DNA of 58,859 nucleotides from GCA-2686265 sp036010965 (GTDB lineage: Bacteria; Planctomycetota; UBA1135; GCA-002686595), in assembly GCA_036010965.1 (NCBI GenBank), contig DASCMO010000006.1, forward strand, positions 1 through 58,859. The letters are read 5' to 3'. This document shows positions 17,425 to 26,247 of this stretch, in pieces. Position numbers and translations under genes: made by a program. Position 1 is the first letter of the stretch. Every line of letters begins with the position of its first letter. The notes under the pieces are model-generated. The model saw nothing but the letters and a program-made list of their open reading frames with translations. It did no database searches and had not been told where the DNA came from.

Positions 17425-18093
17425 ATGTACTTCGAATACATCCTCATCACGACCCTCTTTGCACTCCCGGCCATCTGGGCCTCCGTGCGGGTCAAGACCG
17501 TCTTCCGTCGCTACGAGAAGGTCGGCGTGCGCTCGGGCATGACCGGCGCCCAGGCGGCCGCGGCCGTCGCTCGCGCCGGCGGGGCCGAGGTCACCATCGA
17601 GCGCCACCAGGGGTTCCTCTCGGATCACTACGACCCGCGCACCAAGACCCTGCGCCTCTCTCCGCAGGTCCATGACGGGCGATCGATTTCCTCGATCGCC
17701 GTCGGAGCGCACGAGGCGGGCCACGCGATCCAGGACGTGGCGGGCTACGCGCCCCTGGGCCTGCGCAGCAAGCTGGTGCCGGTGACGATGATCGGCTCCA
17801 GGCTCTGGGGGCCGATGTTGCTCCTGTCTTACTTCGCCAACATCCCGGGCCTGATCTGGCTCGCGATTGGCGCCTTCGCCCTGACGGTCGTGTTCCAGCT
17901 CGTGACCCTTCCGGTCGAGTTCAATGCCAGCAGCCGCGCCAAGGCGGTCCTGGCCTCGACCGGCATCGTCCAGACTCAGGAGGAGGCCTTGGGCGTCGAG
18001 AAGGTCCTCGGGGCCGCGGCCATGACCTACGTTGCCGCCGCCCTGCAGGCGATCTTGACCCTGGTCTACCTCGTCATACGCTCGCGAGACTGA
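17425..18093 (+). CDS. YugP-like membrane zinc metallopeptidase
   Basis: 222 residues, the family's usual size. An N-terminal membrane helix (ILITTLFALPAIWA) is followed by a cytoplasmic domain with GAHEAGHAIQ (H96-E97-x-x-H100, zincin motif). Three further hydrophobic segments follow: LLLSYFANIPGLIWLAIG, FALTVVFQLV and the C-terminal AALQAILTLVYLVI. The LPVEFNASSRAKAVL motif after the third segment is diagnostic of the Zn_peptidase_2 family. The substrate is unknown. An AAGGA Shine-Dalgarno precedes ATG 17425; the open frame upstream of it is not coding. Confidence 0.88.
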   Translation: MYFEYILITTLFALPAIWASVRVKTVFRRYEKVGVRSGMTGAQAAAAVARAGGAEVTIERHQGFLSDHYDPRTKTLRLSPQVHDGRSISSIAVGAHEAGHAIQDVAGYAPLGLRSKLVPVTMIGSRLWGPMLLLSYFANIPGLIWLAIGAFALTVVFQLVTLPVEFNASSRAKAVLASTGIVQTQEEALGVEKVLGAAAMTYVAAALQAILTLVYLVIRSRD

Positions 18094-18142
18094 GCGCACC
18101 GTCTCCACGACCTTCCCCTGAACCCGTCAGCAGACGCACCCG

Positions 18143-19534
18143 ATGGAACCCCTGCAGCTGGATTACACCGCGGCCCTGGCGGACGCCGTCGGCCCCGAGC
18201 ACGGCATCGGAGAAGCAGAGCTCGACGCCCTGACCGAGCCCTCCGCGGCGGCCTTGCGCGCGGTCCTCGCCCGCCGCGAGACCGACCTGCGCTGGCTGGA
18301 CCTGCCGCGCGCCGACGAGGTGCGAGGGCGCATCGGGGAGTACGCGAGCTCCGTCGCGGGGCGCTTTGAGAACGTGGTCGTGCTCGGCATCGGCGGTTCG
18401 GCCCTCGGGAACACCGCTCTGTTCACCGCCCTCCAGGGGCCCTTCCACAACCTGAGTCCGCCAGCGGGCCTCCCGCGCCTGTTCGTGCTCGACAACGTCG
18501 ACCCCGACCTGGTCGGGGAGTGGATCGAGCGCTTCGACCCCGCCACGACGCTCTTCAACGTGATCAGCAAGTCGGGCGGCACGGCGGAGACCATGAGCCA
18601 GTTCCTGATCTTCCGCCGTTTGCTCGTCGAGCGTCTGGGGGAGGAGGCTCACCGCGAGCACGTCGTCATCACGACCGACGCCGAACACGGCGTCCTGCGC
18701 GAGGTCGTCGAGCGCGAGGGCTACGCGTCGTTCGTCGTGCCCGAGGGCGTGGGCGGACGGTTCAGCGTTCTCTCACCCGTGGGCCTGGTCTCCTCGGCGC
18801 TGGTGGGCGTGGACATCGAAGCCCTAGCGGCGGGCGCCGCGGCGATGGCGCTGCGCTGTGAGAATGAGCGCCTGCTCGAAAATCCGGCCCTCGTCTACGC
18901 CGCACTCCAGTGGTGGATGCAGGCCCGCGGGAACAAGCCGGTGTCGGTCACCTTCGCCTACAGCCACCGCCTGCGAAACCTGGGCGACTGGTACGCGCAG
19001 TTGCTGGCCGAGTCGATCGGCAAGCGGGTGACGCGTGGCGGTGCGGAGTGCTTCGCCGGGCCGACGCCGGTGCGGGCGGTGGGCGTGACCGACCAGCACA
19101 GCCAGGTCCAGCTCTATGTCGAGGGGCCTCACGACAAGTGGTTCACCTTGCTCTGCGTCGAGCGCCCCCAGCGCGAGGTGACGATCCCCGCGGTCCCGCC
19201 CGGTCTCGAAGCCCTCGACTACCTCGGCGGCCGCGGTCTCGGAGAGCTGTTCGCGGCCGAGCGGGACGGCACGCGCGTCGCCTTGCGCGAGGCCTCGCGC
19301 CCCAGCGTGAGCGTGGTCTTCCCGACCGTCGACGCCCACAGCGTCGGCCAGTACCTGTTCCTGATGGAGCTGGCGGTGGCGGTCATGGGCGAGCACTACG
19401 ACGTGGACGCCTTCGATCAGCCGGGAGTCGAGGCCGGCAAGCTCGCCGCCTACGCCTTGATGGGGCGCGCCGGATACGAGCAACGACGGGCCGCGATCGA
19501 GGCCGCCGCAGCGGGCACCGTGCGCACCGTCTGA
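18143..19534 (+). CDS. pgi: glucose-6-phosphate isomerase
   Basis: 463 residues, the shorter bacterial (Bacillus-like) form. It converts glucose-6-phosphate to fructose-6-phosphate. Visible motifs are VVVLGIGGSALGNTAL (phosphate-binding), FNVISKSGGTAETMSQF, VGGRFSVLSPVGL and, near the C-terminus, FDQPGVEAGKLAAYALM, which matches the conserved PGI Gln-Pro-Gly-Val-Glu segment. The Glu and His of the active site are expected in GGAECFAGPTPV and in DQHSQVQLY. The UspA gene follows after 6 bp, so the two are co-transcribed. Confidence 0.95.
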   Translation: MEPLQLDYTAALADAVGPEHGIGEAELDALTEPSAAALRAVLARRETDLRWLDLPRADEVRGRIGEYASSVAGRFENVVVLGIGGSALGNTALFTALQGPFHNLSPPAGLPRLFVLDNVDPDLVGEWIERFDPATTLFNVISKSGGTAETMSQFLIFRRLLVERLGEEAHREHVVITTDAEHGVLREVVEREGYASFVVPEGVGGRFSVLSPVGLVSSALVGVDIEALAAGAAAMALRCENERLLENPALVYAALQWWMQARGNKPVSVTFAYSHRLRNLGDWYAQLLAESIGKRVTRGGAECFAGPTPVRAVGVTDQHSQVQLYVEGPHDKWFTLLCVERPQREVTIPAVPPGLEALDYLGGRGLGELFAAERDGTRVALREASRPSVSVVFPTVDAHSVGQYLFLMELAVAVMGEHYDVDAFDQPGVEAGKLAAYALMGRAGYEQRRAAIEAAAAGTVRTV

Positions 19535-19540
19535 GCGCTG

Positions 19541-20464
19541 ATGGAGCACTGCCAGCGCATCCTCGTCGGCCTCGACCTGACCGGCGACGCCGTCTCTCCG
19601 GGGAGCTGGAACGCCCTCGAACAGGGCTTGTGGCTGGCGCGGTCGGTGGGTGGCTCGGTCACCTTCCTGCACTCGGTCTTTCGCCCGCGCTATCGGGACG
19701 CCGACGGAGCGCTGCGGCCGGTCGGGCCCGATCGGCCCGACGCTCGGGGCGCCGCGGCCCTGGGCCGGGCCCTGGCCGAGGCGCGGCGTCTGGGTGTCCC
19801 GGCCGAGCTGGAGGTTACGACCGAGCGCGCCTGGCTGGACGCCACGCTCCGTGCTCTGCGTGGGGAGATCGATCTGGTCGTCGTGGGCAAGCGCAACGAG
19901 TCCGCCACGGACGGGCGCGCCCTGGGACCCGTGGCGGTCAAGCTCCTGCGCAAGTGCCCCTGTCCGGTCTGGGCCGTGAAGCCCGGCCACGACCTCGTCC
20001 ACCGTTGTGTGCTGGCGGCGAGCGACCTCAGCCCGGTGGCCGACGAGGCCGTGGGCCATGCAGCCTGGATCGCCGGACGCGGGGAGTGCCAGCTCACGGT
20101 CGTCCATGCCTGGACCACTCCCCTCGACCTGCGCGATCTGCGCGAGGAGCTGGGGGCAGAGGAGTACGCCGTGCGCCGCGACGCCTTGCGTGAGAGTGCG
20201 GGGGCGCACATCCGAGCCGGCATCGCCGGCCGGGCGCCGCGAGTGGAGAGCGACGTGTTGTTCGGCAAGGGCCGCCCCGCGGGCGTGATCCGCGAGGCAG
20301 TGGACCACCTCGATCCTGATCTGCTCGTGATGGGCACCGTCTCGCTCCCCGACCTCCCCGGTCGCTCCCTCGGCTCCACCGCCGAGCGCGTCCTCGATCG
20401 CGTGGACTGCTCCCTGCTGGCCCTCAAACCCGCGGAGTTCCGTTCCTCGGTCAGCCTCGACTGA
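19541..20464 (+). CDS. tandem universal stress protein (two UspA domains)
   Basis: 307 residues made of two Usp domains. The first (about 5-145) has RILVGLDLTGD at its start and IDLVVVGKRN near its end. The second (about 150-300) has CVLAASDLSPVADEAV and ends DLLVMGTVSLPDLPGRSLGSTAERVLD, close to the G-x2-G-x9-G-S/T nucleotide site of ATP-binding Usps. The first domain has lost most of that signature. It lies 6 bp after pgi, suggesting a link between stress or energy state and sugar flux; that link is inference. Confidence 0.88.
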   Translation: MEHCQRILVGLDLTGDAVSPGSWNALEQGLWLARSVGGSVTFLHSVFRPRYRDADGALRPVGPDRPDARGAAALGRALAEARRLGVPAELEVTTERAWLDATLRALRGEIDLVVVGKRNESATDGRALGPVAVKLLRKCPCPVWAVKPGHDLVHRCVLAASDLSPVADEAVGHAAWIAGRGECQLTVVHAWTTPLDLRDLREELGAEEYAVRRDALRESAGAHIRAGIAGRAPRVESDVLFGKGRPAGVIREAVDHLDPDLLVMGTVSLPDLPGRSLGSTAERVLDRVDCSLLALKPAEFRSSVSLD

Positions 20465-20855
20465 TCGCCGAGGCGTCCGGCGCGTTCCCGCTCCGCAGCT
20501 GCCACGATCGGGTGGAGTGCGTACGTGGGCCAGCGCACCCAAATCCTGACTCCGTCGCTAGCGCGAAGCAGTCTCCCATGCAGCCTCAGGAGGGCCTCGA
20601 GAGCCCAGATGGCCGAACGAGGTTGGCTCGTCGGCAGGCTGCCCCAGGCTCCCTCTCGGAGCCTCTGCAGAGATCCTGAAATGGGCTCCGGTGCGCTGGG
20701 CTCGATCTCCGAAGAGTCTCGGAGTGGGCGGGTATGCCTGGAGGCCTGGCGGGGCCGATCGACCTCGCGAGGCAAGCCTGGGAGCCTCTTTCGCGGCTCC
20801 TCGGCCGGCGCCCGCGCTCACCCATCCGCACGGTACCAGGTCGGTCGGTGCACCC
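20465..20855. other. 391-bp stretch without a recognisable gene
   Basis: I see no frame with protein-like composition, no tRNA-like cloverleaf and no strong terminator here. It separates the UspA gene from the FemAB-like gene and should hold the promoter of the latter, but no clear -35/-10 pair stands out. Confidence 0.5.
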
Positions 20856-22025
20856 ATGATCTTCAGCCGAACGCAAGCGAAGACGAAGGAACAGGGCAGC
20901 CCTTGGGCCCGGAAGCGGGCCTTGCCTGGAGTGGCTCGGCTGCTCCCCGGCGAGCGCGGGCTCTCCTCCGAACTCGGAACGCGGGGCCTCGTCATCCGCC
21001 ACTCCAGCCCGGAGGAGGACGAGCAGCGTGACCGCTACGTCCGCTCTCACCCGGCATCGACGGTCTTTCACCTGTCGGGCTGGGCCAGAGCCGTCGAGAG
21101 TGCCTTTCGCGCAGGGCGGCGGGACCTCATCGCGTTGGAGGGGGAGCGCATCGTCGGCGTCCTCCCGCTCGCGAGCTGCCGGCGCGCCCTCGGCGGACGC
21201 AACTGGATCTCGGCCCCATGGGGGGTCTACGGAGGGCCCATCGCCAGTCGCCCGGAGATCGCAGAGCGACTCGTGTGCGCGGCGCAGGAGTGGGCGGCTG
21301 ACGCCGGCGCCCGTCGCCTCGAGCTACGTTGCCTCGAGGACCCTCACCTCTCCGGCTTCAGCGCGTCGGACCTCTACGTCACCTTCCGCAAGCGCCTGCC
21401 CGAACGGGAAGAGGACGTCCTGCGTACCTTCCCGCGGACCGAGCGCAAGTACCTGCGCCAGGCCGTCGAGCGTCACGGCCTGAGCATCGAGGAGGGCCAC
21501 CACCTCCGGCACGACCTCGCGCGGCTGTTCCTCTCGAGCAAGCGTACCCTCGGCTCGCCCGGCCTGCCCGCGCGCTGGTGGGAGGCTCTCGAGGCCGAAC
21601 TGGGCGCCGAGTACGTCCTGCACGGGGCTCGCAGGGGCGACGAGCTCCTGGGCGTGACCCTGACCTTCCTGCACCGCCAGGAGGCAGCGATGTACTACGT
21701 CGGCACCGCACCCGAGGCGAACCGGCGCTACCACACCACGACCTACATGATCGCCAGCTGCATGGAGTGGAGCGTCCGTCACGGCTATGAGCTGTTCGAC
21801 CTCGGACGCAGTCGCAGGGATTCGGGCGCCTGCACCTTCAAGATCAACCAGGGCTTCGAGCCCACGCCGTTGCACTACCGGCACGCGCTGCTCGGCGCCG
21901 GTGCGAAGATCCCGTCCTTCACACCTTCCAATCCGAAGACGGCCTTCCTGCGCAAGACCTGGTCCCAGCTGCCCATCTGGGCCTGCGACACCCTCTCCCG
22001 CAGACTCGCGACGTTTCTCCCCTGA
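20856..22025 (+). CDS. FemAB-like GNAT-fold protein (exopolysaccharide-associated type)
   Basis: 389 residues, with a two-lobe GNAT (FemAB/GNAT_6) layout. The first lobe runs through ASTVFHLSGWARAVESAF, DLIALEGERIVGVLPL and SAPWGVYGGPIA. The second contains RTERKYLRQAVERHGL, LHGARRGDELLGVTLTF and the conserved MYYVGTAPEANR and FDLGRSRRDSGACTFKINQGF motifs, which are typical of the FemAB-related proteins found with XrtA/PEP-CTERM exopolysaccharide clusters. It probably adds an aminoacyl or acyl group to a glycan or peptide. ATG 20856 is chosen. No EPS cluster lies beside it. Confidence 0.82.
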   Translation: MIFSRTQAKTKEQGSPWARKRALPGVARLLPGERGLSSELGTRGLVIRHSSPEEDEQRDRYVRSHPASTVFHLSGWARAVESAFRAGRRDLIALEGERIVGVLPLASCRRALGGRNWISAPWGVYGGPIASRPEIAERLVCAAQEWAADAGARRLELRCLEDPHLSGFSASDLYVTFRKRLPEREEDVLRTFPRTERKYLRQAVERHGLSIEEGHHLRHDLARLFLSSKRTLGSPGLPARWWEALEAELGAEYVLHGARRGDELLGVTLTFLHRQEAAMYYVGTAPEANRRYHTTTYMIASCMEWSVRHGYELFDLGRSRRDSGACTFKINQGFEPTPLHYRHALLGAGAKIPSFTPSNPKTAFLRKTWSQLPIWACDTLSRRLATFLP

Positions 22026-22288
22026 TCTTCCATCGGGGACAGGGCTGAGGTTCCCCGCCTGGCAAAGCTCGGCGGGCTCGCATCCCGGTCGATGCACCCT
22101 GGTGTAGGCTCACTTCTCCCTGGCGTTCGAATGCCCGTGACGGCAACGGGCCTCCCGATGACGCCGGGCCCGGCCAGGGACGCGGCGACAACGACGCTTG
22201 CCGATCGCCCTCGCCGGTGAGAGGATCCGGTGCGGCGCGGGCTCCCGCGCCGATCGCAGCCCTCCACCGCAAACCGACTGCTCGCACC

Positions 22289-23449
22289 GTGATCGAACAA
22301 CTGCTCCTCGCCGTATTGCTGCTGCTTGTCTTGCTGGTGCTCGTGCTCCTGATGGGGCAGCGCACCGATCGCCGGGCGCGGGCGGAGGCCGAGGCGCTCG
22401 CCGAGGCCGAGGCCCATGTCCAGGCCGAGGCGCGGGCTGCGACCGAGGCGCTCGCCGGGGCCGAAGATCAGCTGGCGTTGGAGAAGGTCAAGCAGCTCGT
22501 CGAGCCCTTGCAGAAGAAGATGGAGGCCTACGATCTGGCCGTGCGCAGCATGGAGAAGGAGCGCGCCCAGGCCTACGGCCAGCTCTCCCAACAGCTCAAG
22601 GGCTTGATGGACAACGCCAGCGCGTTGCGCAAGGAGACCCACGGTCTGCGCTCGGCCCTCAAGGACTCCAGCACCCGCGGCCGCTGGGGCGAGATGCAAC
22701 TGAAGACCGTCGTGCGCAACGCGGGCCTGATGGAGCGCGTCGACTTCGACCTGCAGGCCTACCTGAAGGACGAGGAGAAGACCCAGCGCCCGGACATGGT
22801 CGTCAAGTTGCCGGGCGGCGGGCTGTTGGCGGTGGACGCCAAGGCGCCCGGCAAGCATTTCTTCGAGGCTTGCGAGGAGGAGGACGAAGAGCGGGTCCAC
22901 GCCCTGATGACGCAGTTCGGCGCCGACGTCGAGGCGCACGTGCGGCAACTCTCCGCCAAGGCCTACTGGGAGAACCTCGATCCCTCGCCCGAGTTCGTCG
23001 TGATGTTCCTGCCCGTCGAGGCGATGCTCGGCGCCGCCCTGCGTGCCAGGCCCGCTCTGGTGGACGAGGCGCCGCGCAACCGCATCATCCTCGCCACGCC
23101 CTTCACCCTGATCGCCGCCCTGTACGCCATCGCCGGCGCCTGGAAACTGGAGGACTCGGCCAACAACGCGCGCGAGATCGGCAAGCAGGCAGGAGAGCTG
23201 GCCTCACGGGTTTTCGTCATGCTGGAGCACGTCGCCAAGGTCGGGCGCGGTCTCGAGTCGGCCATCAAGGGCTACAACCACGTGGTCGGCTCCTACGAGC
23301 GGCGGATTCGACCCCAGGCGCGGCTCGTCCACGAGCTGGGCGCGGCCGGCTCGAAGGAGCCGCCCGAGCTCGAGATCGTCTCTTCCGCCCTGCGCGCCCT
23401 GCCCGAGAGCGAAGACGAGGACGTCGCCGGGGAGGTCGGGGAAGACTGA
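22289..23449 (+). CDS. rmuC: DNA recombination protein RmuC
   Basis: About 386 residues. An N-terminal membrane helix (EQLLLAVLLLLVLLVLVLL) is followed by an Ala/Glu-rich coiled coil (about 35-125), then the RmuC nuclease-like domain with RGRWGEMQLKTVVRNAGL, RPDMVVKLPGGGLLAVDAK, FVVMFLPVEAML and IILATPFTLIAALYAI. RmuC limits inversions at short inverted repeats; the fold is related to PD-(D/E)xK nucleases. GTG 22289 is chosen because the membrane helix begins there; an in-frame GTG at 22217 would add 24 unlikely residues. The stop overlaps the start of asd. Confidence 0.9.
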   Translation: MIEQLLLAVLLLLVLLVLVLLMGQRTDRRARAEAEALAEAEAHVQAEARAATEALAGAEDQLALEKVKQLVEPLQKKMEAYDLAVRSMEKERAQAYGQLSQQLKGLMDNASALRKETHGLRSALKDSSTRGRWGEMQLKTVVRNAGLMERVDFDLQAYLKDEEKTQRPDMVVKLPGGGLLAVDAKAPGKHFFEACEEEDEERVHALMTQFGADVEAHVRQLSAKAYWENLDPSPEFVVMFLPVEAMLGAALRARPALVDEAPRNRIILATPFTLIAALYAIAGAWKLEDSANNAREIGKQAGELASRVFVMLEHVAKVGRGLESAIKGYNHVVGSYERRIRPQARLVHELGAAGSKEPPELEIVSSALRALPESEDEDVAGEVGED

Positions 23450-24534
23450 TGGTTCCCGGCGAGAGCGGCGAACGCTTCGAGGGCCCCGCTCGACCCCTGC
23501 CGACGGCCGTGCTGGGGGCGACCGGGCTCGTCGGCCAGCGCCTCGTGACCCTGCTCGAGGCCCATCCGTGGTTCGAGTTGATCGAAGTCGCCGCGTCGCC
23601 CGAGTCGGTCGGTCGCCACTACGGCGAGGTCGCGCGCTGGTGTATGCGCGAGGCGCTGCCCGCACGCGTCGCGGACCTCGAGCTGCGCCCCGTGACCGAC
23701 GACTTCGAGGCGCGGGTGGTGTTCTCGGCCCTCGCTGCCCCTGTCGCAGGGCCCGCCGAGCGTGCCTTGGCGGCGGCGGGCTCCTGGGTGTTCTCCAACG
23801 CCGCCAGCCATCGCATGCACCCCGCGGTGCCGCTCTTGGTGGGTGAGGTCAACGCCGACCACCTGGCCCTCACCGCGCGGCAGGACTTCGGTCCCGGCGG
23901 CATCGTCGCCAACCCCAACTGCACGACCGCCGGCCTGGTCCTGGCCCTCGCGCCCCTGGCGCACGCCTTCGGCCTGCGCCGCGCGCAGATGGTCAGCATG
24001 CAGGCCCGTTCGGGCGCGGGCCTCGTGGGGGGCGCGGGCCTGCAGCTCCGCGACAACCTGATCCCGCACATCGCCGGTGAGGAGGAGAAGGTTGAGAGCG
24101 AGGCAGCGCGCATCCTGGGCACCTGCGACGGCGAGTCGGTCCGACCCCACGCCCTGGCCCTCTCGGCCAGTTGCAATCGCGTGGATGTCCCCGACGGCCA
24201 CACTTTGTGCGTGTCCGTCGAGCTCGAGCGTCCCGCGTCGGCGTCGGAGTTGATCGAAGCCTGGGACCGCTTTCGTGGCGAGCCCCAGGCCCTCGGGCTT
24301 CCGACGGCGCCGCGCCATCCGACGCGCTACGACGGCGCCGACGACGCTCCCCAGCCCGCCCTGCACGCCGACCTCGAGGCAGGCATGCGCACCACCATCG
24401 GTCGCCTGCGACCGTGTGCGGTGCTCGACTGGAAGTTCACCGCCCTCTCCCACAACACCCTGCGCGGCGCCGCCGGCGGAGCGCTGCTGTGCGCCGAACT
24501 GGCCTTCGCGCGCGGCCTCGTGCCCCGGGGCTGA
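23449..24534 (+). CDS. asd: aspartate-semialdehyde dehydrogenase
   Basis: 361 residues. It reduces aspartyl phosphate to the semialdehyde, at the branch point for Lys, Met, Thr and diaminopimelate. The Rossmann motif VLGATGLVGQRLV is near the N-terminus, and the catalytic Cys158 lies in ANPNCTTAGL. SCNRVDVPDGHT carries the substrate-binding Arg and catalytic His, and the C-terminus has the NTLRGAAGGALLCAE motif. The VANPNCTT form resembles the archaeal/fungal-like ASADH group rather than the E. coli type. ATG 23449 overlaps the rmuC stop (TGATG). Confidence 0.92.
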   Translation: MVPGESGERFEGPARPLPTAVLGATGLVGQRLVTLLEAHPWFELIEVAASPESVGRHYGEVARWCMREALPARVADLELRPVTDDFEARVVFSALAAPVAGPAERALAAAGSWVFSNAASHRMHPAVPLLVGEVNADHLALTARQDFGPGGIVANPNCTTAGLVLALAPLAHAFGLRRAQMVSMQARSGAGLVGGAGLQLRDNLIPHIAGEEEKVESEAARILGTCDGESVRPHALALSASCNRVDVPDGHTLCVSVELERPASASELIEAWDRFRGEPQALGLPTAPRHPTRYDGADDAPQPALHADLEAGMRTTIGRLRPCAVLDWKFTALSHNTLRGAAGGALLCAELAFARGLVPRG

Positions 24535-24556
24535 CCCGCCCGTCGTCCGCAGCCCT

Positions 24557-25288
24557 TCAGGGCGCGTCGTCGGGGAGTGCGCAGCGGTTCTCGAGGGTGT
24601 TGGTCGTCGTCACCCCGAGCTTGCGGCGCGTGTCGAGCAGCTTATTGACCGCCTCGGGCGGCAGAGGATCGAGGTCACCTTTGACCGTGTGGGCCAGCCA
24701 CAGGATGCGCGCGGTGTGCTCGAGCATGTCGAGCTTCTTGAAGGCGTCGAGCAGGTTCACGCCCAGGGTGACAGAGCCGTGGTTCTGCATCACGACCGTG
24801 TCCGAGCAGCGCACGATGTCGCGAATCGAGTCGGGCAGCTCATGGGTTCCCGGCGTGCCGAAGGGCGCCGTCGGGATGCCGCCGATGGTGACGATGATCT
24901 CGGGGATGACGGGTTGCTGGAGATCGATGCCCGCGATCGTCATGGCCACGGCGTGGGGAGGGTGGCAGTGCAGCACGGCCTTCATGTCCGGCCGCTCCTC
25001 ATAGCTCACGAGGTGGATGCCGGTCTCGGTCGAGCAGCGTGGTCCGTCGTCCACGACCGCGCCCTGCATGTCGACATGGGCCATGTGCTCGGGCTGCAGG
25101 AAGCCCTTCATGGCGCCCGCCGGCGTGATCAGAAGCGTTCCGTCGGCCATGCGCGCGGAGATGTTCCCGTCGGTACCGACGATGAAGGACTTTTGATAGC
25201 ACAGGGCACCGATCTCGCAGATTGCATTGCGCAGGCGTGCCTCCTCGTGGGACCAGCCGTGACGTTCCATCGACTGTTCGATGCTCAT
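24557..25288 (-). CDS. class II aldolase, microcompartment-associated
   Basis: 243 residues of the FucA/RhaD/AraD fold. Zinc ligands and base are in place: Glu88 in STETGIH, His107 and His109 in LHCHPPH, His170 in MQNHGSVTLG. GTDGNISAR near residue 40 matches the phosphate-binding loop. In PVM-type microcompartments such an aldolase cleaves fuculose- or rhamnulose-1-phosphate to lactaldehyde and DHAP. The start overlaps the stop of the upstream BMC-P gene by 4 bp, so it is translated with the shell proteins. I see no obvious encapsulation peptide. Substrate assignment is inference from context. Confidence 0.9.
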   Translation of the reverse strand: MSIEQSMERHGWSHEEARLRNAICEIGALCYQKSFIVGTDGNISARMADGTLLITPAGAMKGFLQPEHMAHVDMQGAVVDDGPRCSTETGIHLVSYEERPDMKAVLHCHPPHAVAMTIAGIDLQQPVIPEIIVTIGGIPTAPFGTPGTHELPDSIRDIVRCSDTVVMQNHGSVTLGVNLLDAFKKLDMLEHTARILWLAHTVKGDLDPLPPEAVNKLLDTRRKLGVTTTNTLENRCALPDDAP

Positions 25289-25626
25289 GCGCTCTGTCCT
25301 CTCGCTGGATCGAGTTCGCGCAGCTGCTCAGGCTCGCGGTGATCGTAGGCGACCTGCCCGTGGGTCTCGACGTAGTCGACGACCCCGACCACGATGGTCT
25401 TCACCGGAGCGCCGGGAGCCTCCAGGATCTGTCGCCCGCCGTTGCCCTCGTCGAGGACCAGCACGCGGTCGCCCACGCCGGCTTGGGCGCGGTCGATCCC
25501 GACCCGCGTGCGTGCCGTGGGCCGGCCGTCGGGGGTCACCGGGCGCAGGATGAGCAGCTTCTCACCCTCCAGGATCGGGACCTGCACGGGACTGACGACG
25601 GTGCCCACCACGTCCGCCAGGAACAT
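25285..25626 (-). CDS. BMC-P shell vertex protein (EutN/CcmL family)
   Basis: 113 residues. The pentamer-forming EutN/CcmL fold is recognisable: MFLADVVGTVVSPVQVPILEGEKLLILRP at the N-terminus (quoted in parts: ADVVGTVVS and EGEKLLILRP), a middle VGIDRAQAGVGDRVLVLDEGNGGRQ and the closing VKTIVVGVVDYVE. Five copies cap a vertex of the icosahedral shell. The start ATG overlaps the previous gene's stop (ATGA). It is the longest of the three paralogues here because of a C-terminal charged tail (YDHREPEQLRELDPARG). Confidence 0.88.
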   Translation of the reverse strand: MFLADVVGTVVSPVQVPILEGEKLLILRPVTPDGRPTARTRVGIDRAQAGVGDRVLVLDEGNGGRQILEAPGAPVKTIVVGVVDYVETHGQVAYDHREPEQLRELDPARGQSA

Positions 25627-25919
25627 CAGCGTCCCTCCCAGCCCACGTCGCGACCGAGGACCGTGGCCGCTTCGACGAAGCCGATGATGGCGGCGTCCAC
25701 GGGCACGAAGGGCTCGGGGCAGGCCAGGGCGCCCTCGCGCCCGTCGACGAAGTACACCAGGTCGCCCGGGCCGCTGGAGATGACCGCGGTCGCCACCAGG
25801 GCGTCGCCCATGTCCTCGCCGCGCTCGTCGACAGGCTGGATCCACTGCAGGGCCACGGCCTCGGTGCCGGCGTAGCGGCGGGTGGCCACGACGCGGCCCG
25901 TCACGCGCGCCAGGTACAT
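25626..25919 (-). CDS. BMC-P shell vertex protein (EutN/CcmL family)
   Basis: 97 residues, second BMC-P paralogue. Signature segments are MYLARVTGRVVATRRYAGTE (start), ALVATAVISSGPGDLVYFVDGREG, where other family members read as GAGxGDxVLVxxGSSAR, and a C-terminal VDAAIIGFVEAATVLG. The glycine-rich loop is less canonical than in the neighbour at 25947, so its pore or interface may differ. It lies between two other BMC-P genes, overlapping the next start by 1 bp and with a 27-bp gap behind it. Confidence 0.87.
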   Translation of the reverse strand: MYLARVTGRVVATRRYAGTEAVALQWIQPVDERGEDMGDALVATAVISSGPGDLVYFVDGREGALACPEPFVPVDAAIIGFVEAATVLGRDVGWEGR

Positions 25920-25946
25920 CCTCGCTCCTCGTGTGCGCTCATCGTT

Positions 25947-26240
25947 TCAGGCCCACTTCTCGTAGACGTTGTCGCCACCGAGGTCCCACGAATCGACGAT
26001 CGCCATCACGACCGCGTCGCAGGGCCGGCCGTCGGTCAAGCTCGTTTGGCGCGCGCTGGAGCCCGTGGCGATCATGACCATGTCCTCCGGCCCGGCTCCC
26101 ACCGAGTCGACGGCCACCACGTACTGCTCCTTGGGCCGGTTCTCGTGGTCGTGCATCTGCACGACCAGGAACTTGCGGTCCAGGAGCTTCTCGTCCTTCT
26201 GTGTGGCGACCACGCTTCCCATTACCTTGCCGATCAACAT
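25947..26240 (-). CDS. BMC-P shell vertex protein (EutN/CcmL family)
   Basis: 97 residues and the most canonical of the three. MLIGKVMGSVVATQKDEKL opens the fold; VAVDSVGAGPEDMVMIATGSSAR (parts: VDSVGAGPEDMVMI, TGSSAR) is the hallmark of the family; the end is CDAVVMAIVDSWDL. It is the first shell gene in the operon, starting 7 bp after the stop of the parvulin-like gene. Three different BMC-P genes are typical of PVM-type loci. Confidence 0.92.
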   Translation of the reverse strand: MLIGKVMGSVVATQKDEKLLDRKFLVVQMHDHENRPKEQYVVAVDSVGAGPEDMVMIATGSSARQTSLTDGRPCDAVVMAIVDSWDLGGDNVYEKWA

Positions 26241-26247
26241 CGTGGGC

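Noticed and set aside
20465..20855. Possible small genes in the gap before the FemAB-like gene
   Set aside because: Frames in both directions lack ribosome sites and protein-like composition.
22120..22140. GTTCGAAT sequence resembling a tRNA T-loop
   Set aside because: The flanking bases do not form the 5-bp T-stem, and no acceptor or anticodon arm can be drawn.
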